A program made the translations under genes and the position numbers. Under the pieces are notes generated by a model. The model did not search any database, had not been told where the DNA came from, and saw nothing but the letters and a program-made list of their open reading frames with translations. From Sva-07 sp038321235 (GTDB lineage Bacteria; Actinomycetota; Acidimicrobiia; Acidimicrobiales; Ilumatobacteraceae), in NCBI GenBank assembly GCA_038321235.1, contig JBBQEU010000154.1, positions 1 through 6,429 of the forward strand: a DNA stretch of 6,429 bases, in the 5' to 3' direction. Below are positions 1 to 5,362 of this stretch, piece by piece. Position 1 is the stretch's first letter. Each line of letters opens with the position of its first letter.

Positions 1-1701
1 ACCTCGACGGTGATCTCCGGTATCGAGGTGAAGCCTTCGGCGGACTGGATGGCTCGTCGACTCACCGCTGTGGGCATGCGATCGATCAATAACGTCGTCG
101 ACGTCAGCAACTACGTGATGCTGGAAACCAACCAGCCCAACCATGCCTACGACCTCGACACACTCGGCGGTGGAGGCTTCCGGATCCGCCTGGCGGCCGA
201 CGGCGAGCACCTCACCACACTCGACGGCACAGACCGAACGTTCACGGCCGACGACCTGTTCATCTGCGATGCGAACGACGTCCCGATCGGTGTCGGTGGC
301 ATCATGGGTGGTCTCGACACCGAGATCAGCGACTCGACTTCCACGGTGGCGTTGGAGATGGCTTGGTTCTCGCTCGTCGGGATCGGCCAGACCGTCACCC
401 GCACCAACCTGCGCTCAGAGGCCTCGGCGCGGTTCGAGCGCGGCGTGGACCCGTATGGGATGCCACTCGCGATCGCCCGCTTCGTCGAACTGCTGTCGGA
501 GACGTGTCCGAACCTCGTCGTTCATGCCGGAGCGGTCGACGAGCGCACCGACGACCTGCCCGCCGAGCACCGGTCGGTGCCGGTACGCATCAGTGCGGTC
601 AACCGGATCCTCGGCACCGATCTGAGCGCCGACGATCTGCCCGCACTTCTCGACCCGATCGGTTACACCGTCACCGGCGCGGGCGCCACGCGCGACGTCG
701 CATTGCCCACGTGGCGGCTCGACTCCACCGAGGAAGTCGACGTGATCGAGGAGGTCGCCCGCCACTACGGCTACGACCGCCTCGGCAAGACCGTCCCGAA
801 GTCCGTGGTTCACGGCGAACTCAGCGTGCGCCAGCATCGCCGACGCCTCGCCCGCGAGGTGCTGCTCGGCCTCGGGATCTCCGAGGCGATGCCCAACCCC
901 TTCCTCGCGCCAGACGCGCTGGCAAAGGCGGGCCTTCCCGCCGACGCACTGCGGATCACCAATCCGCTGGTCGCTGACGAGAGCGTGCTGCGAACATCGT
1001 TGCGGCCCGGTCTGTTGCGATCGATCGCCTACAACGAGTCGCACCGCCGAGCGGGGGTTGCGCTGTTCGAGATCGGCCACGTCTACCCGCCGGCGGAAGG
1101 CGAACTTCCTGGTGAGTACGAGGCGCTCACGGTGGTGCTCGCTGGACGCGAGGCGCCGGCCGCACTGGCAGTGTGGCGGGAGCTCGCCGCTGCGCTGGGC
1201 GCAGGTGCCCGAATCGACCAGTCGAAGGTGCCAGCCGGTCTGCATGCCACGCGCTCGGCGACGTTGCAGGCGGGCAAAGATCCGCTCGGGGCCGTCGGCG
1301 AAGTGTCGCCCGAGGTGCTCCAGGCGTTCGTCGTGACGGAACGTGTGGCGATACTCGAATTGGACCTCGACCAGATCCTCGACCGTGAACCGAAGCCCAC
1401 GCAGTGGAAGCCCACGAGCCGGTACCCGTCGAGCGACCTCGACCTCTCGTTCGTCGTCCCGGTCGACATTCCCGCCGAGAAGGTCGAGAAGGCCGTCCGG
1501 CAAGGTGCCGGGAAGCTGCTGGTCGACCTCGAGCTCTTCGATGTCTACCGAGGCGAGCGTGCAGCGGAAGGCACACGTTCGCTGGCGTACCGCGTCCGTC
1601 TGCAGGCCGCCGATCGCAACCTCACCGACGCCGATGTCGCCGATGTGCGGCGCGCTGTCGAGGCGGCAGCCACCAAGCTCGGCGCGCAGCTCCGGAGCTG
1701 A
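1..1701 (+). CDS. pheT: Phenylalanine--tRNA ligase beta subunit, 5'-truncated by window edge
   Basis: Beta chain of the cytoplasmic (alpha-beta)2 enzyme that charges tRNA-Phe. The reading frame is open from base 1 and ends at TGA 1699-1701, so the Met codon at base 10 is internal. The family is about 800 residues long, so some 220-260 N-terminal residues, including the OB-fold tRNA-binding domain, lie outside. Numbering from the codon at base 10, I see: the B3/B4 editing domain (about 1-165) with NNVVDVSNYVMLE, NHAYD (H45), VGGIMGG (95-101), E116 and SEASARFERGVDP (136-148); a B5 domain (about 190-258) with EEVDVIEEVARHYGYDRL; the catalytic-like core (about 265-460) with TNPLVADESVLRTSLRPGLL and ALFEIG; and the FDX-ACB anticodon-binding domain (about 468-563) with RYPSSDLDLSF, LELFDVYRGE, RSLAYRVRLQ and NLTDADV. 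H45, E116, S136 and A138 align, as I recall it, with E. coli editing residues H261, E334, T354 and A356. pheS should lie upstream. Identification is very secure. Confidence 0.98.
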   Translation, partial: TSTVISGIEVKPSADWMARRLTAVGMRSINNVVDVSNYVMLETNQPNHAYDLDTLGGGGFRIRLAADGEHLTTLDGTDRTFTADDLFICDANDVPIGVGGIMGGLDTEISDSTSTVALEMAWFSLVGIGQTVTRTNLRSEASARFERGVDPYGMPLAIARFVELLSETCPNLVVHAGAVDERTDDLPAEHRSVPVRISAVNRILGTDLSADDLPALLDPIGYTVTGAGATRDVALPTWRLDSTEEVDVIEEVARHYGYDRLGKTVPKSVVHGELSVRQHRRRLAREVLLGLGISEAMPNPFLAPDALAKAGLPADALRITNPLVADESVLRTSLRPGLLRSIAYNESHRRAGVALFEIGHVYPPAEGELPGEYEALTVVLAGREAPAALAVWRELAAALGAGARIDQSKVPAGLHATRSATLQAGKDPLGAVGEVSPEVLQAFVVTERVAILELDLDQILDREPKPTQWKPTSRYPSSDLDLSFVVPVDIPAEKVEKAVRQGAGKLLVDLELFDVYRGERAAEGTRSLAYRVRLQAADRNLTDADVADVRRAVEAAATKLGAQLRS

Positions 1702-1726
1702 GCTCGCTCGTTCGGTCAGAGCGAGT
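1702..1726. terminator. Candidate two-way terminator hairpin between pheT and the hydrolase gene
   Basis: The arms CTCGCTC (1703-1709) and GAGCGAG (1719-1725) pair perfectly around a 9-base loop, with a possible G-T pair outside. The hairpin covers the 14-base gap between the two convergent stop codons and the last codons of the hydrolase. A 14-base perfect palindrome, CAGCTCCGGAGCTG (1687-1700), sits just before it at the end of pheT and could fold as a competing 5-bp hairpin. There is no T-run on either side, so this would be a U-less terminator. Its function is inferred from position only. Confidence 0.4.
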
Positions 1727-2783
1727 CGGCGAATCCCTTGATGTCTCGGATCGTCGCGCGCCACACGTCGGGCATCGCGTCGAGGAAGAGGCAGTCGCCG
1801 GCGTGGCAGGTGCCGTTCACCGTGCGGCTGACGGCGCTCACGCCGGCGTCGAGCAGTTTACGGTAGTAGACGAGGCCCTCGTCGCGGAGCGGATCGAGTT
1901 GGTTCACCGAGATGACGTGTGGCGGCAATCCGGAAAGATCGTTGGTGGCTGCATGCATCGGCCAGGCGAGCGGGTTCGTCGCATTGGAGCCGTCCGGGTC
2001 GTAGGCCTTGGCCATCGCGCCCATGTTCTCGACGTCGAGGAAGTACTTGTCATTCTCGAACAGTGAGGTGAGTGCTGCCGGCGGATCTCCGTATGCCCCC
2101 GAGATGTAGGGGCATTGGGCGTAGACGCCGGAGATCCCCTCGATCCAGCCTTCTCTGTTCGCCTTCAGCGCGGTGGCGATCGACAAGTTCCCACCGCCCG
2201 ATTCGCCCGAGATGACAACCTTGGATGCTCCCAGGGCTGGCCGGTGCGCGATCACCCACTGCGCAGCGCTCGCGCAGTCGTTCAGCCCGGCAGGAAATGG
2301 GTGTGGACCGAGGATGCCGGCCGCGTTGCGGAACTCGACGCCGATCACCACCAGACCGGTCGCAGCGAGTTCGTCGCGCCACCTGATGTAGCCGGGGTCG
2401 CTGGCCGTCAGGATCGCCATGCCGCCACCGTGGGTGTGCACAACGCACGGGAGCGGTCCATCGGTGTGGTCGGGGCGATGGACGTAGAGAGTGATGTCGT
2501 TGCCGTCGACGCCGGCGATGGTCTCGACCGTCGACGACACCCCGGGCGTCGCTGCCGGCTCGTTCACCATGCCGAACGCCATCTGGAAACCCGCTTCGGC
2601 CAACATGCAACTCTCGAGGATGTCGGGGAGCGAACTGTCTGCGGTGACCGGCGATGGAGGTGGGGCCACGTCGAGACCGATCGGGGCCATGGCGGCCAGC
2701 ATCCGCGGATCTGCTCGCGGGTCATCACGGAGGTCGAGATTCGGTGTGCCGAGGCGTCCCGGCAACTCGGGCGAAGTGGTCAT
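1716..2783 (-). CDS. HSL-family alpha/beta-hydrolase (carboxylesterase-like)
   Basis: A 355-residue serine hydrolase of the alpha/beta-hydrolase fold-3 (hormone-sensitive lipase) family, predicted to split carboxylic esters; the natural substrate is unknown. The oxyanion-hole motif HTHGGGM is at 116-122, the nucleophile elbow GESGGGN at 193-199 (Ser195), the acid in NQLDPLRDEG (Asp297), and the base in NGTCHAGD (His327). GESGGG differs from the common GDSAGG elbow. Triad spacing resembles what I recall for Bacillus brefeldin A esterase. The long N-terminal part (1-90) probably forms the cap. There is no signal peptide or membrane segment, so it is likely cytoplasmic. The start at 2783 was chosen because AGGAGG lies 8 bases upstream. 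The open frame continues to 3221, but that extension runs antisense through the ACT gene and lacks esterase features. The gene is convergent with pheT and divergent from the ACT gene. I see no TANNNT -10 box between 2784 and 2885 on this strand. Confidence 0.93.
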   Translation of the reverse strand: MTTSPELPGRLGTPNLDLRDDPRADPRMLAAMAPIGLDVAPPPSPVTADSSLPDILESCMLAEAGFQMAFGMVNEPAATPGVSSTVETIAGVDGNDITLYVHRPDHTDGPLPCVVHTHGGGMAILTASDPGYIRWRDELAATGLVVIGVEFRNAAGILGPHPFPAGLNDCASAAQWVIAHRPALGASKVVISGESGGGNLSIATALKANREGWIEGISGVYAQCPYISGAYGDPPAALTSLFENDKYFLDVENMGAMAKAYDPDGSNATNPLAWPMHAATNDLSGLPPHVISVNQLDPLRDEGLVYYRKLLDAGVSAVSRTVNGTCHAGDCLFLDAMPDVWRATIRDIKGFADSL

Positions 2784-2791
2784 GTCGTGCT

Positions 2792-2797
2792 CCTCCT
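2792..2797 (-). promoter_or_regulatory. Shine-Dalgarno site of the hydrolase gene
   Basis: On the minus strand this reads AGGAGG, a perfect anti-16S match, followed by AGCACGAC and then ATG at 2783 (8-base spacing). It fixes the start of the hydrolase. It is the strongest ribosome site in the window and contrasts with the SD-less starts of several neighbours. Confidence 0.85.
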
Positions 2798-2870
2798 GGT
2801 CGGTTCCCAGATGCTCGCGTCCCCACGCGTCGCTCGACGACCCGGGCGCGCCACGGCGGTTTGACAGAGC

Positions 2871-2879
2871 TGGGACACT
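2871..2879 (+). promoter_or_regulatory. Weak candidate extended -10 box for a leaderless ACT-protein transcript
   Basis: TGG followed by GACACT ends 6 bases before the ATG at 2886. This would place the transcription start on the A of the start codon. The hexamer fits TANNNT only at the A and the last T, so the call rests mainly on the spacing, the TG extension and the lack of any Shine-Dalgarno sequence before this gene. The perfect TTGACA at 2861-2866 is too close (7 bases) to be its -35 box. Confidence 0.3.
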
Positions 2880-2885
2880 GGACGC

Positions 2886-3275
2886 ATGGCAGCCCCAGGA
2901 GAGACCGATTTGGACGCGATGCTGGCGACGCTCGGCGTGCAGCGGCGACCGGGGGTCTTCGCCTACATCGCCGTGCAAGTTCCCACACCCGGCCTGATCG
3001 CGGCGGCCCACGCCGTGGTCAAGGAGGGCCGGCTGACCACCATCGTGCTCCCGGTCGACGCCGCCGAGCGCGCCGGTCAGGCAACCGACGCCCGATTCGC
3101 CTGGCTGACGCTCACCGTCCAATCGAGTCTCGATGCGGTCGGCCTCACGGCAGCCGTGAGTGCACGCCTCGCAGCGATCGGGATCCCGTGCAACGTGCTC
3201 GCCGGCTACCACCACGACCACTTACTGGTCCCAGTCGACCGCGTCGACGACGCCATCAACGTCCTCGCCGCCTGA
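2886..3275 (+). CDS. ACT-domain protein (ACT_3/DUF2241 plus CASTOR-type ACT)
   Basis: A 129-residue protein that looks like the small family of two tandem ACT-like modules. The N-terminal half (about 20-60) has VFAYIAVQVPTP and the hydrophobic strand LTTIVLPVDAAERAG. The C-terminal half (about 71-129) carries the family signature with WLTLTVQSSLDAVGLTAAV, the strand IPCNVLAGYHHDHLLVPVDR and a final helix. ACT modules bind small ligands, often amino acids, and regulate metabolic enzymes; this family has no catalytic domain and its ligand is not known to me. The protein is soluble, with no signal peptide. It starts at the ATG at 2886 without a Shine-Dalgarno sequence and may be leaderless. The stop codon abuts a perfect inverted repeat. 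Neighbours give no pathway hint. The family call is fairly secure; the role is unknown. Confidence 0.9.
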   Translation: MAAPGETDLDAMLATLGVQRRPGVFAYIAVQVPTPGLIAAAHAVVKEGRLTTIVLPVDAAERAGQATDARFAWLTLTVQSSLDAVGLTAAVSARLAAIGIPCNVLAGYHHDHLLVPVDRVDDAINVLAA

Positions 3276-3310
3276 GTGTTACTCCTGGTGTCAGACACCA
3301 GGAGTAACAC
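3276..3310. terminator. Perfect 17-bp inverted repeat, likely two-way terminator
   Basis: The left arm GTGTTACTCCTGGTGTC (3276-3292) and its exact reverse complement (3294-3310) flank a single A at 3293. As RNA it gives a 16-bp stem with a 3-base loop on either strand. It begins on the base after the ACT-gene TGA and ends 2 bases before the TGA of the facing ATP-grasp gene, so it fills almost the whole 37-base junction. No T-run follows on either side. Termination is inferred from position and symmetry. Its core GGTGTCAGACACC could also make it a copy of a dispersed palindromic repeat. Confidence 0.8.
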
Positions 3311-3312
3311 AT

Positions 3313-4617
3313 TCAGCGCATTTCCGGAGCAGCGGTGAGCGGACCGATCTCGGTACCGAACTCACGATCGGCGAATGCCCAGAAATCGCAGGCACGCTGC
3401 GCAGTGGACGGTCCGATTGGCGTGGTGGCCGGGTCGTAGATGCAACGCACGAAGCTCGACCCGATCGTGACGACACCGCCCTCCACGCTTCGCGATCCGG
3501 GCTCGACGTCGTGGCTGAGGCCTCCCATCCAGGTACCGCCGCCGCGATGCGCGTCGGCGCGCTCGAGTAGTTCGTCCTCGATCGCCATTGCCGAACGACC
3601 GAGGTCGTGACCACCGACGATGAGATCGTTCATCAACAGGATCGGGAGGCCGCTCGCTCGGGCGATCGCGTTGATGCCGGCCCCGAACCGTGGGTTGAGC
3701 TCGGTCGGCCAGAACCCGTCTGCGGCGACGACACCATCAACCGTGAACGTGCCGCGGAAGTCGAGTTCATCGACGAGTCGAGCCCCGGCCGTGCGAGCGA
3801 TCGAACGCATCTGGTCGCTGACTTCGGCGGGCGTATCCCAATAGGTCGCGCAGCCGGCGTACACGAACTCGTGGCCACGCCGAAGCGTGACCATCTCGAC
3901 CGGGCGCAGCACTGCCACACCGTCGGGGAGCACGATCCCGTGAATCGAACAGGGGATGCCGTCGAGGAACGGCATGACTCGGACGCGCTCGCACACCGCT
4001 TCCAGTCCACCGAGCGCGACGTCTCGGGATTCATCGTCCGCCACCCAGTAGGTCTGCGAGGCGCCGCCGTGGAACCCGTCCCGAGCGTCGGCGGCCCACA
4101 CCGTGCCGTCGCCGCGATCGATGGACGCGCTGGCTGTGCTCGCCTCCTCGAGGGGGACGACCACCGAGGGCTGCCGTGCGACCCCTGCGCGGTCCCAGAA
4201 CGCGTCGACGCGCACTTTGTCTTCGAGCGCCACCCATTCCGGGCGCCTGTACGACACGAACGCGCGGCCAGCGAGGTGCGAGTTCGTGTTCAGGAACGAG
4301 CCGAGCACGAGGGCATCACTGTTCGGGTCGAACTCGTCGAGGGCGGAGATGACCTCCGCTGGTGGGTCAGCGAGGAACCGCGTGTCGGCGCGGATCTGTT
4401 CCATCGTCGACAGCCCCGACGCCCCTTCGACGACCACTGTTGCAACGTCCGGTCGTTCGCCAACCCCCCACCCGCTCGCGACGACGAGCATCTCGGACAC
4501 TCCCGCGGCCCGCAGGATCGGCAGGTGTTCGGTCCATGCGGCAGCAACGGCTCCTGCGAGGACGACCCGTTGTCCACCGAACACCGATCGCAGTGGCCGG
4601 ATCCACCAGTCGTCCAT
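3313..4617 (-). CDS. ATP-grasp-like protein of unknown function
   Basis: A 434-residue soluble protein that I cannot assign to a named family with a known reaction. The N-terminal part (15-105) looks Rossmann-like, with RVVLAGAVAAAW and SEMLVVASG, as in pre-ATP-grasp domains. VALEDKVRVDAFWDRAGV (129-146) resembles the segment that opens an ATP-grasp fold. A glycine-rich loop follows at DGFHGGASQTYWV (180-192), then VRVMPFLDGIPCSIHGIVL (212-230), then FWPTELNPRFGAGINAIAR (302-320), whose E307-x-N309 matches the Mg-ATP ligands of ATP-grasp enzymes. Such enzymes usually join a carboxylate to an amine or thiol through an acyl phosphate. The Lys usually found before the glycine loop is not obvious (VWAADARDG). 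The ATG at 4617 has no Shine-Dalgarno but a TACGGT box 6 bases upstream. It has no biosynthetic partner gene beside it. ATP-grasp fold is likely; substrate unknown. Confidence 0.85.
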   Translation of the reverse strand: MDDWWIRPLRSVFGGQRVVLAGAVAAAWTEHLPILRAAGVSEMLVVASGWGVGERPDVATVVVEGASGLSTMEQIRADTRFLADPPAEVISALDEFDPNSDALVLGSFLNTNSHLAGRAFVSYRRPEWVALEDKVRVDAFWDRAGVARQPSVVVPLEEASTASASIDRGDGTVWAADARDGFHGGASQTYWVADDESRDVALGGLEAVCERVRVMPFLDGIPCSIHGIVLPDGVAVLRPVEMVTLRRGHEFVYAGCATYWDTPAEVSDQMRSIARTAGARLVDELDFRGTFTVDGVVAADGFWPTELNPRFGAGINAIARASGLPILLMNDLIVGGHDLGRSAMAIEDELLERADAHRGGGTWMGGLSHDVEPGSRSVEGGVVTIGSSFVRCIYDPATTPIGPSTAQRACDFWAFADREFGTEIGPLTAAPEMR

Positions 4618-4623
4618 CAGCGA

Positions 4624-4629
4624 ACCGTA
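4624..4629 (-). promoter_or_regulatory. -10 box for a leaderless transcript of the ATP-grasp gene
   Basis: On the minus strand this reads TACGGT, a TANNNT match, followed by TTCGCT-like spacing of exactly 6 bases (TCGCTG) and then ATG at 4617. The expected transcription start is the A of the ATG. No Shine-Dalgarno lies within a usable distance; the nearest GGAG is over 20 bases upstream. I see no good -35 box. Confidence 0.5.
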
Positions 4630-4672
4630 CGCGTCGCAGCTCCGCGAGGCGAGCCGGTTTCCATGAGACGGC

Positions 4673-4678
4673 TACGGT
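4673..4678 (+). promoter_or_regulatory. -10 box for the ABM-like gene
   Basis: TACGGT, identical to the box used on the other strand at 4624-4629, lies 10 bases before the ATG at 4689. Transcription would begin near 4685, leaving a leader of only a few bases. A GGAGG (4680-4684) also lies 4 bases before the ATG, but with this promoter it would fall mostly upstream of the transcript start, so either the start lies further upstream or the GGAGG is not used. Confidence 0.4.
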
Positions 4679-4688
4679 CGGAGGTGGG

Positions 4689-4976
4689 ATGATCGAAATC
4701 CTCACCTTCGCACTTCGCCCCGGGATCGACGACGAGCGCTTCGTCGCTGTGGACGGTCGAGTACAAACCATGTTCGCCTACCAGCAACCCGGCCTCGCTC
4801 GTCGAACGACCGGCCGCAACGACGACGGGCGCTGGCTCGTACTCCAGGTGTGGTCGAGCGAAGAAGCAGCGGCCGCCGCGCGAACGGCCTTCGAGGAATC
4901 CGTGCTCGGCGCCGAGTTCACGTCGCTGATCGACCCCGACAGTGTCACCAGAGAATGCTTCGTCGGTCTCGACTGA
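4689..4976 (+). CDS. Small ferredoxin-fold protein, ABM/dimeric alpha-beta barrel type
   Basis: A 95-residue protein with the beta-alpha-beta-beta-alpha-beta pattern of dimeric alpha-beta barrel proteins: strand IEILTFALRPG (2-12), helix DDERFVAVDGRVQTMFAYQQPG (14-35), strand ARRTTGRNDDGRWLVLQVWSS (37-57), helix SEEAAAAARTAFEES (57-71), then the end strand VTRECFVGL. This fold includes antibiotic-biosynthesis monooxygenases (cofactor-free quinol oxidation) and stress-response A/B barrels, but I see no residue set that proves catalysis, so the role stays open. The start at 4689 was chosen because GGAGG and a TACGGT box precede it. The frame remains open far upstream, but only as antisense of the ATP-grasp gene. 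It is divergent from the ATP-grasp gene (71-base gap) and convergent with the VOC gene (10-base gap). Confidence 0.85.
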   Translation: MIEILTFALRPGIDDERFVAVDGRVQTMFAYQQPGLARRTTGRNDDGRWLVLQVWSSEEAAAAARTAFEESVLGAEFTSLIDPDSVTRECFVGLD

Positions 4977-4981
4977 CCGGC
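4962..4981. terminator. Candidate two-way terminator hairpin between ABM-like and VOC genes
   Basis: Bases 4962-4968 (GTCGGTC) pair with 4975-4981 (GACCGGC) around a 6-base loop, a 7-bp stem with one G-T pair. It overlaps the end of the ABM-like gene and half of the 10-base gap to the VOC stop. There is no T-run. A hairpin of this size in GC-rich DNA can occur by chance, so support comes from its place at a convergent junction. Confidence 0.35.
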
Positions 4982-4986
4982 TCTGA

Positions 4987-5349
4987 CTATTGCTGCACGA
5001 GTACCAGCGCGTTGCCTTCGGGATCTTCGATCGCGGCGATCGTCGGGCCGCCCGGCACGTCGAATGGTTGCGAGACAATGGCGCCGCCGAGTCCGGGTAC
5101 TCGGGCGAGTGACTCGGTGAGGTCTCGCACCTGGATGTACAGCGCGAAGCCGGAGCGGTGGCTTTGGCGCATGTGACCAGCTGGGCCTGGTTCGGGCCCG
5201 CCGAGGCCGCTGGCAATGCTCATGATCGGGCCGTCGCCGATCGGCCAGTTGAAGAGCTCGCCGTAGAAGCTTCGCTGCACGTCGGGATCCTGGGCCTGGA
5301 TCTCCCAGTGAACGATCGGTCGCACCCAGTCGGGCGTTTCATCGGCCAT
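4987..5349 (-). CDS. VOC-superfamily (glyoxalase/bleomycin-resistance fold) protein
   Basis: A 120-residue single-module vicinal-oxygen-chelate protein. The opening strand and helix are RPIVHWEIQAQDPDVQRSFYGELFNW (10-35), typical of the family; the middle has GLGGPEPGPAGHMRQ (48-62) and strand FALYIQVRDL (68-77); the end is the hallmark GPTIAAIEDPEGNALVLVQ (101-119). His14 and Glu108 are at positions that bind metal in many VOC enzymes. The family includes glyoxalase I, dioxygenases and drug-binding proteins, and this sequence does not show which. The start at 5349 is chosen because the fold begins there; an in-frame extension to 5457 runs through the GNAT gene and does not resemble the family. 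It lies 10 bases after the GNAT stop, so it is probably the last gene of the yqgE-GNAT-VOC block, and may also have its own start signal. Confidence 0.93.
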   Translation of the reverse strand: MADETPDWVRPIVHWEIQAQDPDVQRSFYGELFNWPIGDGPIMSIASGLGGPEPGPAGHMRQSHRSGFALYIQVRDLTESLARVPGLGGAIVSQPFDVPGGPTIAAIEDPEGNALVLVQQ

Positions 5350-5356
5350 GCAGGTC

Positions 5357-5362
5357 ACGCTA
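5357..5362 (-). promoter_or_regulatory. Candidate internal -10 box of the VOC gene, overlapping the GNAT stop
   Basis: On the minus strand this reads TAGCGT (TANNNT), followed by GACCTGC (7 bases) and the ATG at 5349. The first three bases are the TAG stop codon of the GNAT gene. No Shine-Dalgarno precedes the VOC start, so a leaderless transcript from this box or re-initiation after the GNAT stop would be needed. No -35 box is evident. Confidence 0.4.

Noticed and set aside
10..12. ATG at base 10 as the start of pheT
   Set aside because: The frame is open from base 1 and the protein here begins in the middle of the B3/B4 domain; the N-terminal third is missing because of the window cut, not a true short gene.
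415..1764. Long open frame of 449 codons on the minus strand, antisense to pheT
   Set aside because: It lies across conserved pheT codons, has an Arg/Gly/Ala-rich composition with no family motif, and is the expected by-product of high GC at third positions.
2861..2866. Perfect TTGACA hexamer before the ACT gene
   Set aside because: A -10 box at 17-18 bases spacing would fall inside the start codon, where there is no match, so it is probably not the -35 box of this gene.
2784..3221. In-frame N-terminal extension of the hydrolase
   Set aside because: It runs antisense through the ACT gene, does not resemble an esterase N-terminus, and a perfect SD precedes the ATG at 2783.
3607..4692. Open frame of 361 codons on the plus strand, antisense to the ATP-grasp gene
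   Set aside because: It is a shadow of a well-patterned gene; its translation is rich in Arg, His, Asp and Pro with no hydrophobic core pattern.
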